From NCBI GenBank assembly GCA_007131625.1, contig SLQC01000170.1, forward strand, positions 1-16,019: 16,019 nucleotides of DNA, in the 5' to 3' direction. The number at the start of each line of letters is the position of its first letter. The first letter of the stretch is position 1. The notes beneath the pieces are model-generated. The model had not been told where the DNA came from. It ran no database searches and was given only the letters and a program-made list of their open reading frames with translations. The translations under genes and the position numbers were made by a program. Positions 1 to 6,094 of the stretch are shown here, one piece after another. This DNA comes from Balneolales bacterium (GTDB lineage: Bacteria > Bacteroidota > Rhodothermia > Balneolales > Natronogracilivirgulaceae).

Positions 1-1
1 G

Positions 2-214
2 GAGAAGGACGGAGAAATAACCCTGCAGCCAGAACCTGATTTCAAGCTGGAAAGCAATCAGAAAATTATCCTCATCGTTACGCTGGAATCAGAGAAGAAA
101 TTCTGGCAGTATTACAGCGACGGTAAACCATCGGAAGGGCGGCGAAGATTCCTCTTAGAGAGAATTCGCAATTCGATACCGTTGCCGAAAGAGAGTGTCG
201 ATGAAAAGCAGTAA
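2..214 (+). CDS. C-terminal fragment, possible TrkA-C/RCK-like domain protein
   Basis: An open frame enters from the left edge and ends at TAA 212-214, giving the last 70 residues of a protein. The fragment begins EKDGEITLQPEPDFKL and continues into a hydrophobic strand (KIILIVTLES), followed by a basic, polar tail. The order 'dG-x-x-x-x-P-x-P-d-x-x-l ... hydrophobic strand' resembles the RCK-C/TrkA-C regulatory domain found at the end of NAD-binding K+ channel and K+ uptake proteins, where it binds ligand next to the Rossmann domain. That assignment rests on pattern only, because the channel or Rossmann part lies outside the window. No membrane segment is visible in the fragment. An 18-bp palindrome starts 5 bp after the stop codon. 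Confidence 0.5.
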   Translation, partial: EKDGEITLQPEPDFKLESNQKIILIVTLESEKKFWQYYSDGKPSEGRRRFLLERIRNSIPLPKESVDEKQ

Positions 215-219
215 GTTGC

Positions 220-237
220 TATCGACTATAGTCGATA
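220..237. repeat. 18-bp perfect palindrome just after the first gene
   Basis: TATCGACTATAGTCGATA is a perfect palindrome that begins 5 bp after the stop of the upstream partial gene. As RNA it could form a 7-bp stem with a 4-nt loop, but it is followed only by ATTTGCTT and lacks a true T-run. It is either a weak terminator or processing hairpin for the upstream gene, or a dyad operator. No gene starts close downstream on the plus strand, so the 3'-end role seems more likely. Confidence 0.5.
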
Positions 238-455
238 TTTGCTTACATATCAAATTTTGTTAAAATGATGGATGGAATTGGTAAGGGTAATTATTCCAGA
301 CGTGAGTTCATAAAGAAAAACTCACTTAATGGATGATATATATAACGCACTGGAAAAAAATCCATAATAATTCCTCCAATTTCAAAGCCGGTCTTTAACC
401 GGGCAGTAATCGGGCAGTGATAACATATATATATTAGATCAGATCAAATATGACA

Positions 456-469
456 GGTCAGATCTGACC
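456..469. repeat. 14-bp perfect palindrome GGTCAGATCTGACC
   Basis: GGTCAGATCTGACC reads identically on both strands. It is followed directly by the 8-bp palindrome GGCCGGCC (470-477) and preceded by a related GATCAGATC at 437-445. The cluster of dyads could be a protein-binding site or the stem of a 3' hairpin. No T-run follows on either strand, so a simple intrinsic terminator is not supported. Confidence 0.45.
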
Positions 470-792
470 GGCCGGCCTCCATAAAAAGTTTCTAAATCCA
501 TATTTAAGCCATTCCAGGTTACAATTGTGTTTCTCAGTGGCAATACAATGGCATTTACACACCCACTGGCAGCACGATCCTGTAGATTTCGTCTCCAGTG
601 ATGCACAGTGTAATGAAGTGTTGTTCTGCGAGAACAATAACTTCGGATCCGATCACTGCGAGAGCATGCAAAAACACAGCTTCGAAGTGAACCCCAAAGG
701 ATCCAGTCTGGACGGTGCTACGTAAACGGGCAAACCGCTCGTCCGGTGCTGTGGGGGAGCAGCGAGGTGACAAACCGAACTATCCGTAAAAT

Positions 793-1128
793 TTACGATT
801 CCGGTACCCAGGAGGAACACCACCCAGCAGGATGAACAGGTCCTGCAAACAGAGTGCAACCACCGCATTGTTCTCCGTGCTGATCGGCGACCCAATATTC
901 GCAATTATCGCAGCGCTCAGCAGGATTTGGTGTTTCGGCTACATAATTGAGGGCGTCGCGAAGCTGAATATCCGATTCGCTGAGTCCGGACAGGTCGCCA
1001 CACGGATCAACCGCTTCTTCGCCATTTCCGCATCCCTTTAACAAGACTCCGGCACCGGCTCCGGCAAGGCTAAGCATGGAAATTTTACCCAGAAAGGCTT
1101 TTCTGCTGATCGAATTATTCTTGCTCAT
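793..1128 (-). CDS. High-potential iron-sulfur protein (HiPIP) with Tat-like signal
   Basis: This small electron carrier (111 aa) would hold one [4Fe-4S] cluster cycling between the 3+ and 2+ states, outside the cytoplasm. Cluster ligands fit the HiPIP pattern C-x2-C-x14-C-x12-C: C73 and C76 (RCDNCEYW), C91 (CGGCTLFAG) and C104 (PAGWCSSWV). The aromatic and Gly residues around C91 and C104 are typical of the family. The N-terminus has SRKAFLGK and a Gly/Ala/Leu-rich stretch, a single-Arg version of a Tat motif, fitting export of a folded Fe-S protein. LLKGC at 29-33 could serve as a lipobox, though Lys at -2 is unusual. C43 and C88 are extra cysteines. The start ATG has no clear Shine-Dalgarno, as elsewhere here. 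It is last in a minus-strand gene string, 69 bp after the small membrane protein gene. CGTAAA-A-TTTACG overlaps its stop codon. The family call is firm; the physiological partner is unknown. Confidence 0.92.
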   Translation of the reverse strand: MSKNNSISRKAFLGKISMLSLAGAGAGVLLKGCGNGEEAVDPCGDLSGLSESDIQLRDALNYVAETPNPAERCDNCEYWVADQHGEQCGGCTLFAGPVHPAGWCSSWVPES

Positions 1129-1197
1129 AACTTATCTATTAGGTTATTGGACACATTTCATTGCTGTAAATTATCAGTATTGTACATCAGGCAATAC

Positions 1198-1563
1198 TTA
1201 TAACATAACACCTGAAGCCAGGATTCCAAAACCGATTAGTAAAAAAAACAGGCGAAACCGGGTGGAGAATAAAATTGGACGGATCAGAAAGCCGTAACTC
1301 CACCGGTGCTCTGACAGCCATTCATAATAATGGATGCGGTGCAGAGCACCCACTGCGACGGTTACGTGGCCGTGCAGAATAGTGAGCACAAAAGGAAATG
1401 AAAAGCAGAAAGTACCGGCATGAATCAACAGGTCAGGCAAGTCAAACCGAAGTGCAAAAACCGCATATGGCCATGCAAACAGTAGAAAGAGTGGAGGAGT
1501 GAGCAGGATGTTTATCCAGCTGATCCTCCGGAAATTCTGATCACTTAATTCCGCTCTGTTCAC
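1198..1563 (-). CDS. Small His-rich integral membrane protein, unknown function
   Basis: This 121-aa protein has three likely membrane segments: about residues 15-38, 44-72 and 103-121. The loop between the second and third is rich in His, Tyr, Trp and Arg (HRIHYYEWLSEHRWSYG, 75-91). Histidines cluster at H48, H64, H66, H75 and H78, partly inside or at the edge of the second segment, which could suit heme or metal binding, but no known heme motif is present. I do not recognise the family. The GTG start (1563-1561) overlaps the TGA stop of the upstream peptidase gene (GTGA), which implies translational coupling and explains the lack of a separate ribosome binding site. The HiPIP gene follows 69 bp downstream. 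That order makes a membrane partner for the HiPIP conceivable, as inference only. It is probably a real gene because of its coupled start and coherent membrane topology. Confidence 0.8.
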   Translation of the reverse strand: MNRAELSDQNFRRISWINILLTPPLFLLFAWPYAVFALRFDLPDLLIHAGTFCFSFPFVLTILHGHVTVAVGALHRIHYYEWLSEHRWSYGFLIRPILFSTRFRLFFLLIGFGILASGVML

Positions 1564-3245
1564 TGATTTCCTGGTTTTTGCGCTTCTTCAATCGCCTGTC
1601 TCCGGGCTTGTTCAAATTCGTCTCCCGCTGTCCACTGCCGAAGTGAGTCTTCATTGGCGATGCGTTTGGCGACACGGTAGATCAGCTTCATATCCTCCAC
1701 AGCACCGGAAAGATCCCACCATTCGTGTACTCTGTCGTGTACCGTATGATAAATGTGCGAGCGGTACTCCTCCACCTGATCAAGATAGTTCTCCGGTTTG
1801 TCAATAAATTCATTCCCCTGGTTGGGATAGAGCGCCGGTATTCCCTGTCGTGCAAAAGAAAAATGGTCGGACCGGTAATAGAATCCCTGTTCAGGATTCT
1901 GGTCCGGTTTAACAATACGGTTCAGATGGGCTGCCTCTTCTTCAAGCAGATCGTCGATATCAGACCGACCGTAACCGATGGTGACGATATCACGGGTTTC
2001 TCCGAAAATGTTGGTGGCATCGAGGTTTATGTTTGCAGAGATATCGCCTTGATGAATCGGTGGATTTTCTGCAAAGTACTGTGAGCCGAGAAGACCGGAC
2101 TCCTCTGCCGTTACAGTCACGAAATAGAGGCTTCTTCGCACCGATTCCGGATCAATGCTGTACAGACGGGCAAAGTTGAGCACTTTGCTTACACCGCTGG
2201 CATTGTCCCAGGCGCCGTTGAAAATGGAATCGCCATCAACGGGTTCTCCATATCCCAGGTGATCGTGATGGGCGGAAAAGATGACAGCTTGATGGTCAAG
2301 TTCCGGGTCTGATCCCGGGAGTTTTCCGACGACATTGGTTCCCTCGATGGAACGGTAATCGGCGGCGAGATCTATATTCAGTGAAACGCTGTTCAGCGGA
2401 ACCGGTTTGAAGTCGGGATTCTCTGCTTCAGCCAGTAATTCGTCAAGATCGAGTCCGGCCATTTCAAAAAGGTGGCGGCTTTGATCATGGGTCAGCCATC
2501 CCTCAAATTCGGTATCGTGCCCCTCCTCATCAAATACAAAGAACCGTTCGAGACTCCAGCTGTTGCGAACCACATTCCAGCCGTACCCGGCTGTTTCATC
2601 GGTGTGGATGATGATCGCACCCAGGGCACCCTTTTCAATAGCCTGTTCGTATTTATAGGTCCAGCGACCGTAATAGAGCCGGTTTCCGCCGTCGAATCGA
2701 TCTTCAAAGGTCACCGGGTTGAAATTTTTGAAGACGAGAATCTTACCTTCGACATCCACTCCCTTGAAATCATCCCAGTCCTCTTCCGGGGCTTCGATGC
2801 CGTATCCGACATAGAGGAGTTCCGCATCCCGGATCGAGACGGTTTCCTGGACATGAGCAGGCCAGGCCATAAAATCGTCCTGATAGGAGAGATCGGCTGT
2901 TTCGTCGGCAGTCCTGAACGAGAGTCTGGTATGTCCGGTGGATTGTCCCATAAGGGGAACCGACTGACGGAAAGTACCACCTGGCATACCAGGTTGGATG
3001 CCGTACTTCTCAAACTGGTCGATGATGTAAGAAATGGTTTTCTCTTCATAGATTGTACCCGGAGTTCGGCCACCGAATTCATCCGATGCGAGGATTTCAA
3101 TGTGTTCCAGCAGATGGGCTTCCGTGAGTTCACCGGGAAGGAGATAACCGGGGTCGGACGGAGTACATGCAGTGAAAAAAATCAGGATGACGGGGAGAAG
3201 ATACCGGAGTGGTTGAATGACAAGAGAAGGGAGTGTTGTTATCAT
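1560..3245 (-). CDS. Secreted M28-family zinc metallopeptidase (lipoprotein) with inserted PA-like domain
   Basis: This is a di-zinc aminopeptidase-type exopeptidase, probably acting on peptides in the periplasm or at the outer surface. Residue numbers count from an upstream in-frame ATG at 3305. All five expected M28 metal ligands are present: H346 (SAHHDHLG), D367 (GAWDNASG), E401/E402 (TAEESGLLG), D429 (INLDATN) and H481 (YRSDHFSF); one of the paired glutamates would be the catalytic base. Residues about 160-290 form a protease-associated (PA) insert with VGYGIEAP and GALGAIIIHT. I prefer the ATG at 3245, because it yields a compact signal peptide ending in the lipobox FFTAC, giving 561 aa with Cys at residue 27. 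The 3305 start would put 20 extra residues before the signal. The mature protein is rich in Asp and Glu, as in many exported proteins. The stop overlaps the next gene's GTG start. Alanine dehydrogenase lies upstream on the same strand. Confidence 0.93.
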   Translation of the reverse strand: MITTLPSLVIQPLRYLLPVILIFFTACTPSDPGYLLPGELTEAHLLEHIEILASDEFGGRTPGTIYEEKTISYIIDQFEKYGIQPGMPGGTFRQSVPLMGQSTGHTRLSFRTADETADLSYQDDFMAWPAHVQETVSIRDAELLYVGYGIEAPEEDWDDFKGVDVEGKILVFKNFNPVTFEDRFDGGNRLYYGRWTYKYEQAIEKGALGAIIIHTDETAGYGWNVVRNSWSLERFFVFDEEGHDTEFEGWLTHDQSRHLFEMAGLDLDELLAEAENPDFKPVPLNSVSLNIDLAADYRSIEGTNVVGKLPGSDPELDHQAVIFSAHHDHLGYGEPVDGDSIFNGAWDNASGVSKVLNFARLYSIDPESVRRSLYFVTVTAEESGLLGSQYFAENPPIHQGDISANINLDATNIFGETRDIVTIGYGRSDIDDLLEEEAAHLNRIVKPDQNPEQGFYYRSDHFSFARQGIPALYPNQGNEFIDKPENYLDQVEEYRSHIYHTVHDRVHEWWDLSGAVEDMKLIYRVAKRIANEDSLRQWTAGDEFEQARRQAIEEAQKPGNQ

Positions 3246-3359
3246 GTGTTTATATAATGGAATAAGATTTTTGATGTCACATGGAGCACCCATGGCTTTA
3301 ATCATGCCCCTGTGTGCCGGGTTGCCGTCATGGGTATTTCATGATAAAATAATATTGCA

Positions 3360-4580
3360 TCATATCCTGCTTGCAATCAGCATTTCTATATCACGGTATG
3401 GCATGTCGAAAAGCTGAGCAAGGGATTTTTTTGTGAGTTGGTTTTTATAGACATACGTGCCGTTCCTGAGACTGACGTTGGTCCAAAGTGATTCGCGAAT
3501 GCCGCCGGCATCGCCGATATCGAGCAGGAAGGGAACAAGAAGGTTGTTCAGAGCGGTGGTGGCGGACCTTGCTGCGTTGGCGGGTATATTCGGAACACAG
3601 TAGTGGATTACATCGTTGTGAACAAAAACGGGATCGGAATGAGTAGTCGGATGACTTGTTTCGATACACCCGCCCTGATCGATAACGGCATCTACTATAA
3701 CACTGCCGGCTTTCATGCTTTCCACCATGGTGCTGCTAACCCAACAGGGGGCGCGATGACCTTCCACCATGGCGGCTCCAATTACAACATCGGCCACTTT
3801 CAGAGCAGAGGAAATGTACTGATGAGTGGCCATGGCAGTTATGATCCGGCGGTCCAGGGAGTTTTCGAGATGACGGAGCTGTGCCAGGTCGTTGTCCATC
3901 ACAAAAACCTGGGCGCCGTAACCGAGGGCGGTACGCGCGGCGTACTCTGCAATGATTCCCGCTCCAAGGATGACGACTGTGGCGGGTGGTACCCCTGATA
4001 TGCCTCCCAGTATGATACCCTGACCATCCTGGTTGTTTTCAAGATAATGGGCTGCGATCTGTACAGACATCGAACCGGTGATCTCATGCATCATACGGAC
4101 AATAGGAAAACTGTTGTCAGGTGCTTTGATAAACTCGAAGCCAATGGCGGTTACATTCTTCCGGATCAGCTCCTTGAGGTAAAGTTCTGTGGTGTTGCCG
4201 AGGTGAAGTGCGGAGATGATCACCTGGTCGTGCTGAAGAAATTCATATTCGGTTTCATCAGGAGGGGCGACCTTCAATATGATTTCGGAGTGTTTATAGA
4301 GCTCCTCTGTTGACCTTAAGACGGTTGCTCCTGCCTCGGAAAAATCGTGGTCCGAAAACCGGGCATCTTCTCCGGCATCGTTTTCGATGCACACGTCATG
4401 TCCGTTTGCTTTTAGCACCGAAACTCCTCCGGGTGTCACCGCAATGCGACGTTCGTCCTTGGAACGTTCCCTGGGTAATCCTATCTTCATGCTGACCCGG
4501 GATCCGGTGTGCTCATCGGGTTTTTCAAGTGTTTTTAACCCGAACTGATGCGCCACCTGATAAGGGTTCATTATTTCCAT
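3360..4580 (-). CDS. ald: Alanine dehydrogenase (AlaDH/PNT family)
   Basis: Predicted to interconvert L-alanine and pyruvate plus ammonium with NAD(H) in the cytosol. The core starts at about residue 31 with MKIGLPRERSKDERRIAVTP, the usual AlaDH opening that includes the pyruvate-binding Arg (R45). Other expected residues are K103 (ILKVAPP), H126 (SALHLGN), the Rossmann loop ILGAGIIAEYAA (about 204-215) and the signature VIDQGGCIETSHPTTHSDP (299-317) with the catalytic-region Asp. A 30-residue N-terminal extension precedes the core. Such extensions occur in Bacteroidota-type AlaDH, but ATG at residue 31 is an alternative start. The dinucleotide loop reads G-A-G-I-I-A rather than GxGxxG. The gene is divergent from rsmA with a 149-bp gap, and is first in a minus-strand string with the M28 peptidase. 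Together these fit use of peptides and amino acids as carbon and nitrogen sources. Confidence 0.92.
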   Translation of the reverse strand: MEIMNPYQVAHQFGLKTLEKPDEHTGSRVSMKIGLPRERSKDERRIAVTPGGVSVLKANGHDVCIENDAGEDARFSDHDFSEAGATVLRSTEELYKHSEIILKVAPPDETEYEFLQHDQVIISALHLGNTTELYLKELIRKNVTAIGFEFIKAPDNSFPIVRMMHEITGSMSVQIAAHYLENNQDGQGIILGGISGVPPATVVILGAGIIAEYAARTALGYGAQVFVMDNDLAQLRHLENSLDRRIITAMATHQYISSALKVADVVIGAAMVEGHRAPCWVSSTMVESMKAGSVIVDAVIDQGGCIETSHPTTHSDPVFVHNDVIHYCVPNIPANAARSATTALNNLLVPFLLDIGDAGGIRESLWTNVSLRNGTYVYKNQLTKKSLAQLFDMPYRDIEMLIASRI

Positions 4581-4729
4581 GTGCTGGTGATTTATGAGGT
4601 GTTGAATATGCGATAGTGATCCCCAATAAGAATCGCATCGTATAAAATTACATGATATGGGTACGTTTTACAAATCAGCTGTACGATATGACCATTCTTG
4701 CGGTTCCGACTTCATGAAAACAGGCACTT

Positions 4730-5518
4730 ATGTCCATTAAACCTAAAAAATCGCTTGGACAACATTTTCTCAAGGACAGTCAGGTGGTCGGGAGGATTGC
4801 TGCAAGTCTGAGTGCAGATGCAACCGACCGCATCATTGAAATTGGTGCGGGTACTGGTGCACTTACCCGCGAGTTGGTTCGGCGGTGTTCTGATCTGCAT
4901 GTTTTTGAAGTGGATCAAAGGTTGGTGGAGATGCTGCAGCAGGAATTTCCCGGAATAACACTACACCCCAGAAGTATTCTTGATGCCGATTTTTCCAGTC
5001 TCACAGAGGGATTGACTAACAAGCTGTATATAACAGGTAATTTGCCTTACTATTTGACCAGCCCGATACTGTTTCTGGTGCTGGATCAGTGCGATCTGTT
5101 TGCGGAAGCGGTATTTATGATCCAGAAGGAGGTGGCGGAGCGGTTAGTCGCCAAACCACGGACAAAAGCATACGGTGTTTTGAGTGTCCAGACCCAGGTG
5201 TTGGGTCGGGTTGAGTTGCTGTTTTTGGTACCTCCTCATGTTTTTTATCCGCCTCCAAAAGTGGAGAGCGCTGTGATCCGGTATCGTCCGGGCAACAGCC
5301 GATATCCGGGATCGGTTCGTGATCTTGATGTTCCATTAAATATATTTAAATCGGTAGTCCGGACCGCATTTCAACAGCGCAGAAAAAAATTGTCAAATGC
5401 ATTGAAACAGCTGTTTGAAGACGGATTTCCGGACGGTTTTGATGCCGGGAGGAGAGCCGAAGAGTTGGAACCGCACGAGTTTGTGGCGCTTGCCCGGTGG
5501 CTTGCCCGTATCGGGTAA
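4730..5518 (+). CDS. rsmA: 16S rRNA (adenine(1518)-N6/adenine(1519)-N6)-dimethyltransferase RsmA/KsgA
   Basis: Transfers four methyl groups from S-adenosylmethionine to two adjacent adenines in the 3'-terminal helix of 16S rRNA during late 30S assembly. The 262-aa length is normal for the family. Hallmarks are KKSLGQHFLKD (6-16), the SAM-binding motif IIEIGAGTGALT (35-46), the acidic strand end FEVD (59-62), NLPYYLTSPI (104-113, the N-L-P-Y active-site motif), PPHVFYPPPKVESAVIR (168-184) and the basic C-terminal stretch VRTAFQQRRKKLSNAL (210-225). Only a weak purine-rich stretch precedes the ATG. It is divergent from ald, and its stop lies 16 bp before the first CIRCE element. It is therefore not part of the heat-shock operon proper, although read-through into groESL is possible because I see no terminator between them. 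Confidence 0.97.
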   Translation: MSIKPKKSLGQHFLKDSQVVGRIAASLSADATDRIIEIGAGTGALTRELVRRCSDLHVFEVDQRLVEMLQQEFPGITLHPRSILDADFSSLTEGLTNKLYITGNLPYYLTSPILFLVLDQCDLFAEAVFMIQKEVAERLVAKPRTKAYGVLSVQTQVLGRVELLFLVPPHVFYPPPKVESAVIRYRPGNSRYPGSVRDLDVPLNIFKSVVRTAFQQRRKKLSNALKQLFEDGFPDGFDAGRRAEELEPHEFVALARWLARIG

Positions 5519-5534
5519 ATTCGAAAAAGTAGAA

Positions 5535-5561
5535 TGGCACTCTCGATACCAAGAGTGCTAA
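5535..5561. promoter_or_regulatory. Upstream CIRCE-like operator (HrcA site), 10-bp spacer variant
   Basis: TGGCACTC and GAGTGCTAA form an inverted repeat resembling CIRCE (consensus TTAGCACTC-N9-GAGTGCTAA), the binding site of the HrcA repressor. This copy departs in two ways: the left arm begins TGG instead of TTA, and the spacer between GCACTC and GAGTGC is 10 bp (5543-5552), not 9. It sits 89 bp upstream of the canonical copy. It may be a weaker auxiliary site or a decayed duplicate. Confidence 0.75.
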
Positions 5562-5623
5562 AATGTAAAAAATTCCTCTTGCTTCTATGAAGGACATTTA
5601 TTATCATTGAACCGAATAAAAAA

Positions 5624-5650
5624 TTAGCACTCTATATGTCAGAGTGCTAA
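5624..5650. promoter_or_regulatory. Canonical CIRCE operator for groESL
   Basis: TTAGCACTC, a 9-bp spacer (TATATGTCA) and GAGTGCTAA match the CIRCE consensus perfectly. It lies 34 bp before the groES start, the usual place. HrcA is expected to bind here and repress groESL until unfolded protein titrates GroEL away from HrcA. A TTGAAC at 5607-5612 with an AT-rich TCTATA at 5631-5636 inside the element is a possible promoter, so bound repressor would cover the -10 region; that promoter is tentative. No hrcA gene is in the window. Confidence 0.96.
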
Positions 5651-5684
5651 CCATAATAACCATCATAAAACTTAAAAGACAGCT

Positions 5685-5972
5685 ATGGCAAGCATTAAAC
5701 CACTAAGCGATCGTGTATTGATTCGCCCTGACTCTGCCGAAGAGAAAACAAGCTCCGGAATAATCATTCCAGATTCGGCAAAGGAGAAGCCTCAGCGCGG
5801 TACTGTAGAAGCCGTTGGGGAAGGCAAATATGAAAATGGAACCAAAATCGGAATGTCCGTCAAAAAAGGTGACAAAGTACTCTATGGCAAGTATGCCGGT
5901 ATGGAGGTTGAAATTGACGGAGATGAGATGATAATCATGCGTGAAAGCGACATTTTGGGTATCCTTTCCTGA
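5685..5972 (+). CDS. groES: Co-chaperonin GroES
   Basis: This 95-aa protein forms the heptameric lid that caps GroEL and encloses the folding chamber. It shows the complete GroES pattern: IKPLSDRVLIRP at the start, the mobile loop EEKTSSGIIIPDSAKEKPQ (19-37) with the G-I-I-I contact for the GroEL apical domain, GTVEAVGEGK (39-48), VKKGDKVLYGKYAG and the terminal MRESDILGILS. The start ATG has no strong Shine-Dalgarno (AAAAGACAGCT precedes it). It follows two CIRCE operators and is co-oriented with groEL, 122 bp downstream. Confidence 0.98.
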   Translation: MASIKPLSDRVLIRPDSAEEKTSSGIIIPDSAKEKPQRGTVEAVGEGKYENGTKIGMSVKKGDKVLYGKYAGMEVEIDGDEMIIMRESDILGILS

Positions 5973-5990
5973 TTACAGACCGGCGATAGG

Positions 5991-6019
5991 CTTGCACAGA
6001 ACATTGCATGGAGTGCAAG
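5991..6019 (+). repeat. Hairpin in the groES-groEL spacer
   Basis: CTTGCAC (5991-5997) and GTGCAAG (6013-6019) are perfect 7-bp inverted arms around a 15-nt loop. The spacer between groES and groEL is 122 bp, longer than is common, and otherwise empty. There is no T-run, so it is not an intrinsic terminator. In groESL mRNAs, spacer stem-loops can act as processing or stability elements that alter the GroES:GroEL ratio. That role here is inference. Confidence 0.5.
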
Positions 6020-6094
6020 TTAAACCTGAACGTCGGAAATCATTGCTGATTTTGAAGTAAGAACCATAACATTTAAATAAAAGAATTCTGACCT

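Larger units (their letters stand above)
215..792. other. Convergent intergenic region without a convincing gene
   Basis: About 580 bp lie between the end of the plus-strand fragment and the end of the minus-strand HiPIP gene, so no promoter is required here. The left half is AT-rich. It contains an 18-bp palindrome (220-237), a small hairpin CCGGT-CTTTA-ACCGG (388-402), two copies of CGGGCAGT 11 bp apart (400-407 and 411-418), a 14-bp palindrome (456-469) and GGCCGGCC (470-477). The right half (about 520-790) is of more ordinary composition and has short open frames on both strands, including 72 codons on the minus strand (773-555). None shows a recognisable family or a start signal. It may be decayed coding DNA. 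Confidence 0.6.

Noticed and set aside
525..725. A 66-codon plus-strand frame with TTG start
   Set aside because: Composition looks random (many His, Cys, Asn), and there is no Shine-Dalgarno or family resemblance.
555..773. A 72-codon minus-strand frame ending DEIYRIVLPVGV
   Set aside because: The C-terminal half looks somewhat protein-like, but there is no start signal, no family match I recognise, and the N-terminal half looks random. It could be a gene remnant; not called.
2472..3257. A 261-codon open frame on the plus strand
   Set aside because: It lies wholly antisense to the M28 peptidase, whose metal ligands and signal peptide prove the minus-strand reading. No recognisable domain.
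3603..3998. A 131-codon plus-strand frame
   Set aside because: Antisense to alanine dehydrogenase, which has all expected motifs.
4581..4729. Promoters for the divergent ald and rsmA genes
   Set aside because: Promoters must exist here, but I could not find a convincing -10/-35 pair or a Bacteroidota TAnnTTTG box, so none is annotated.
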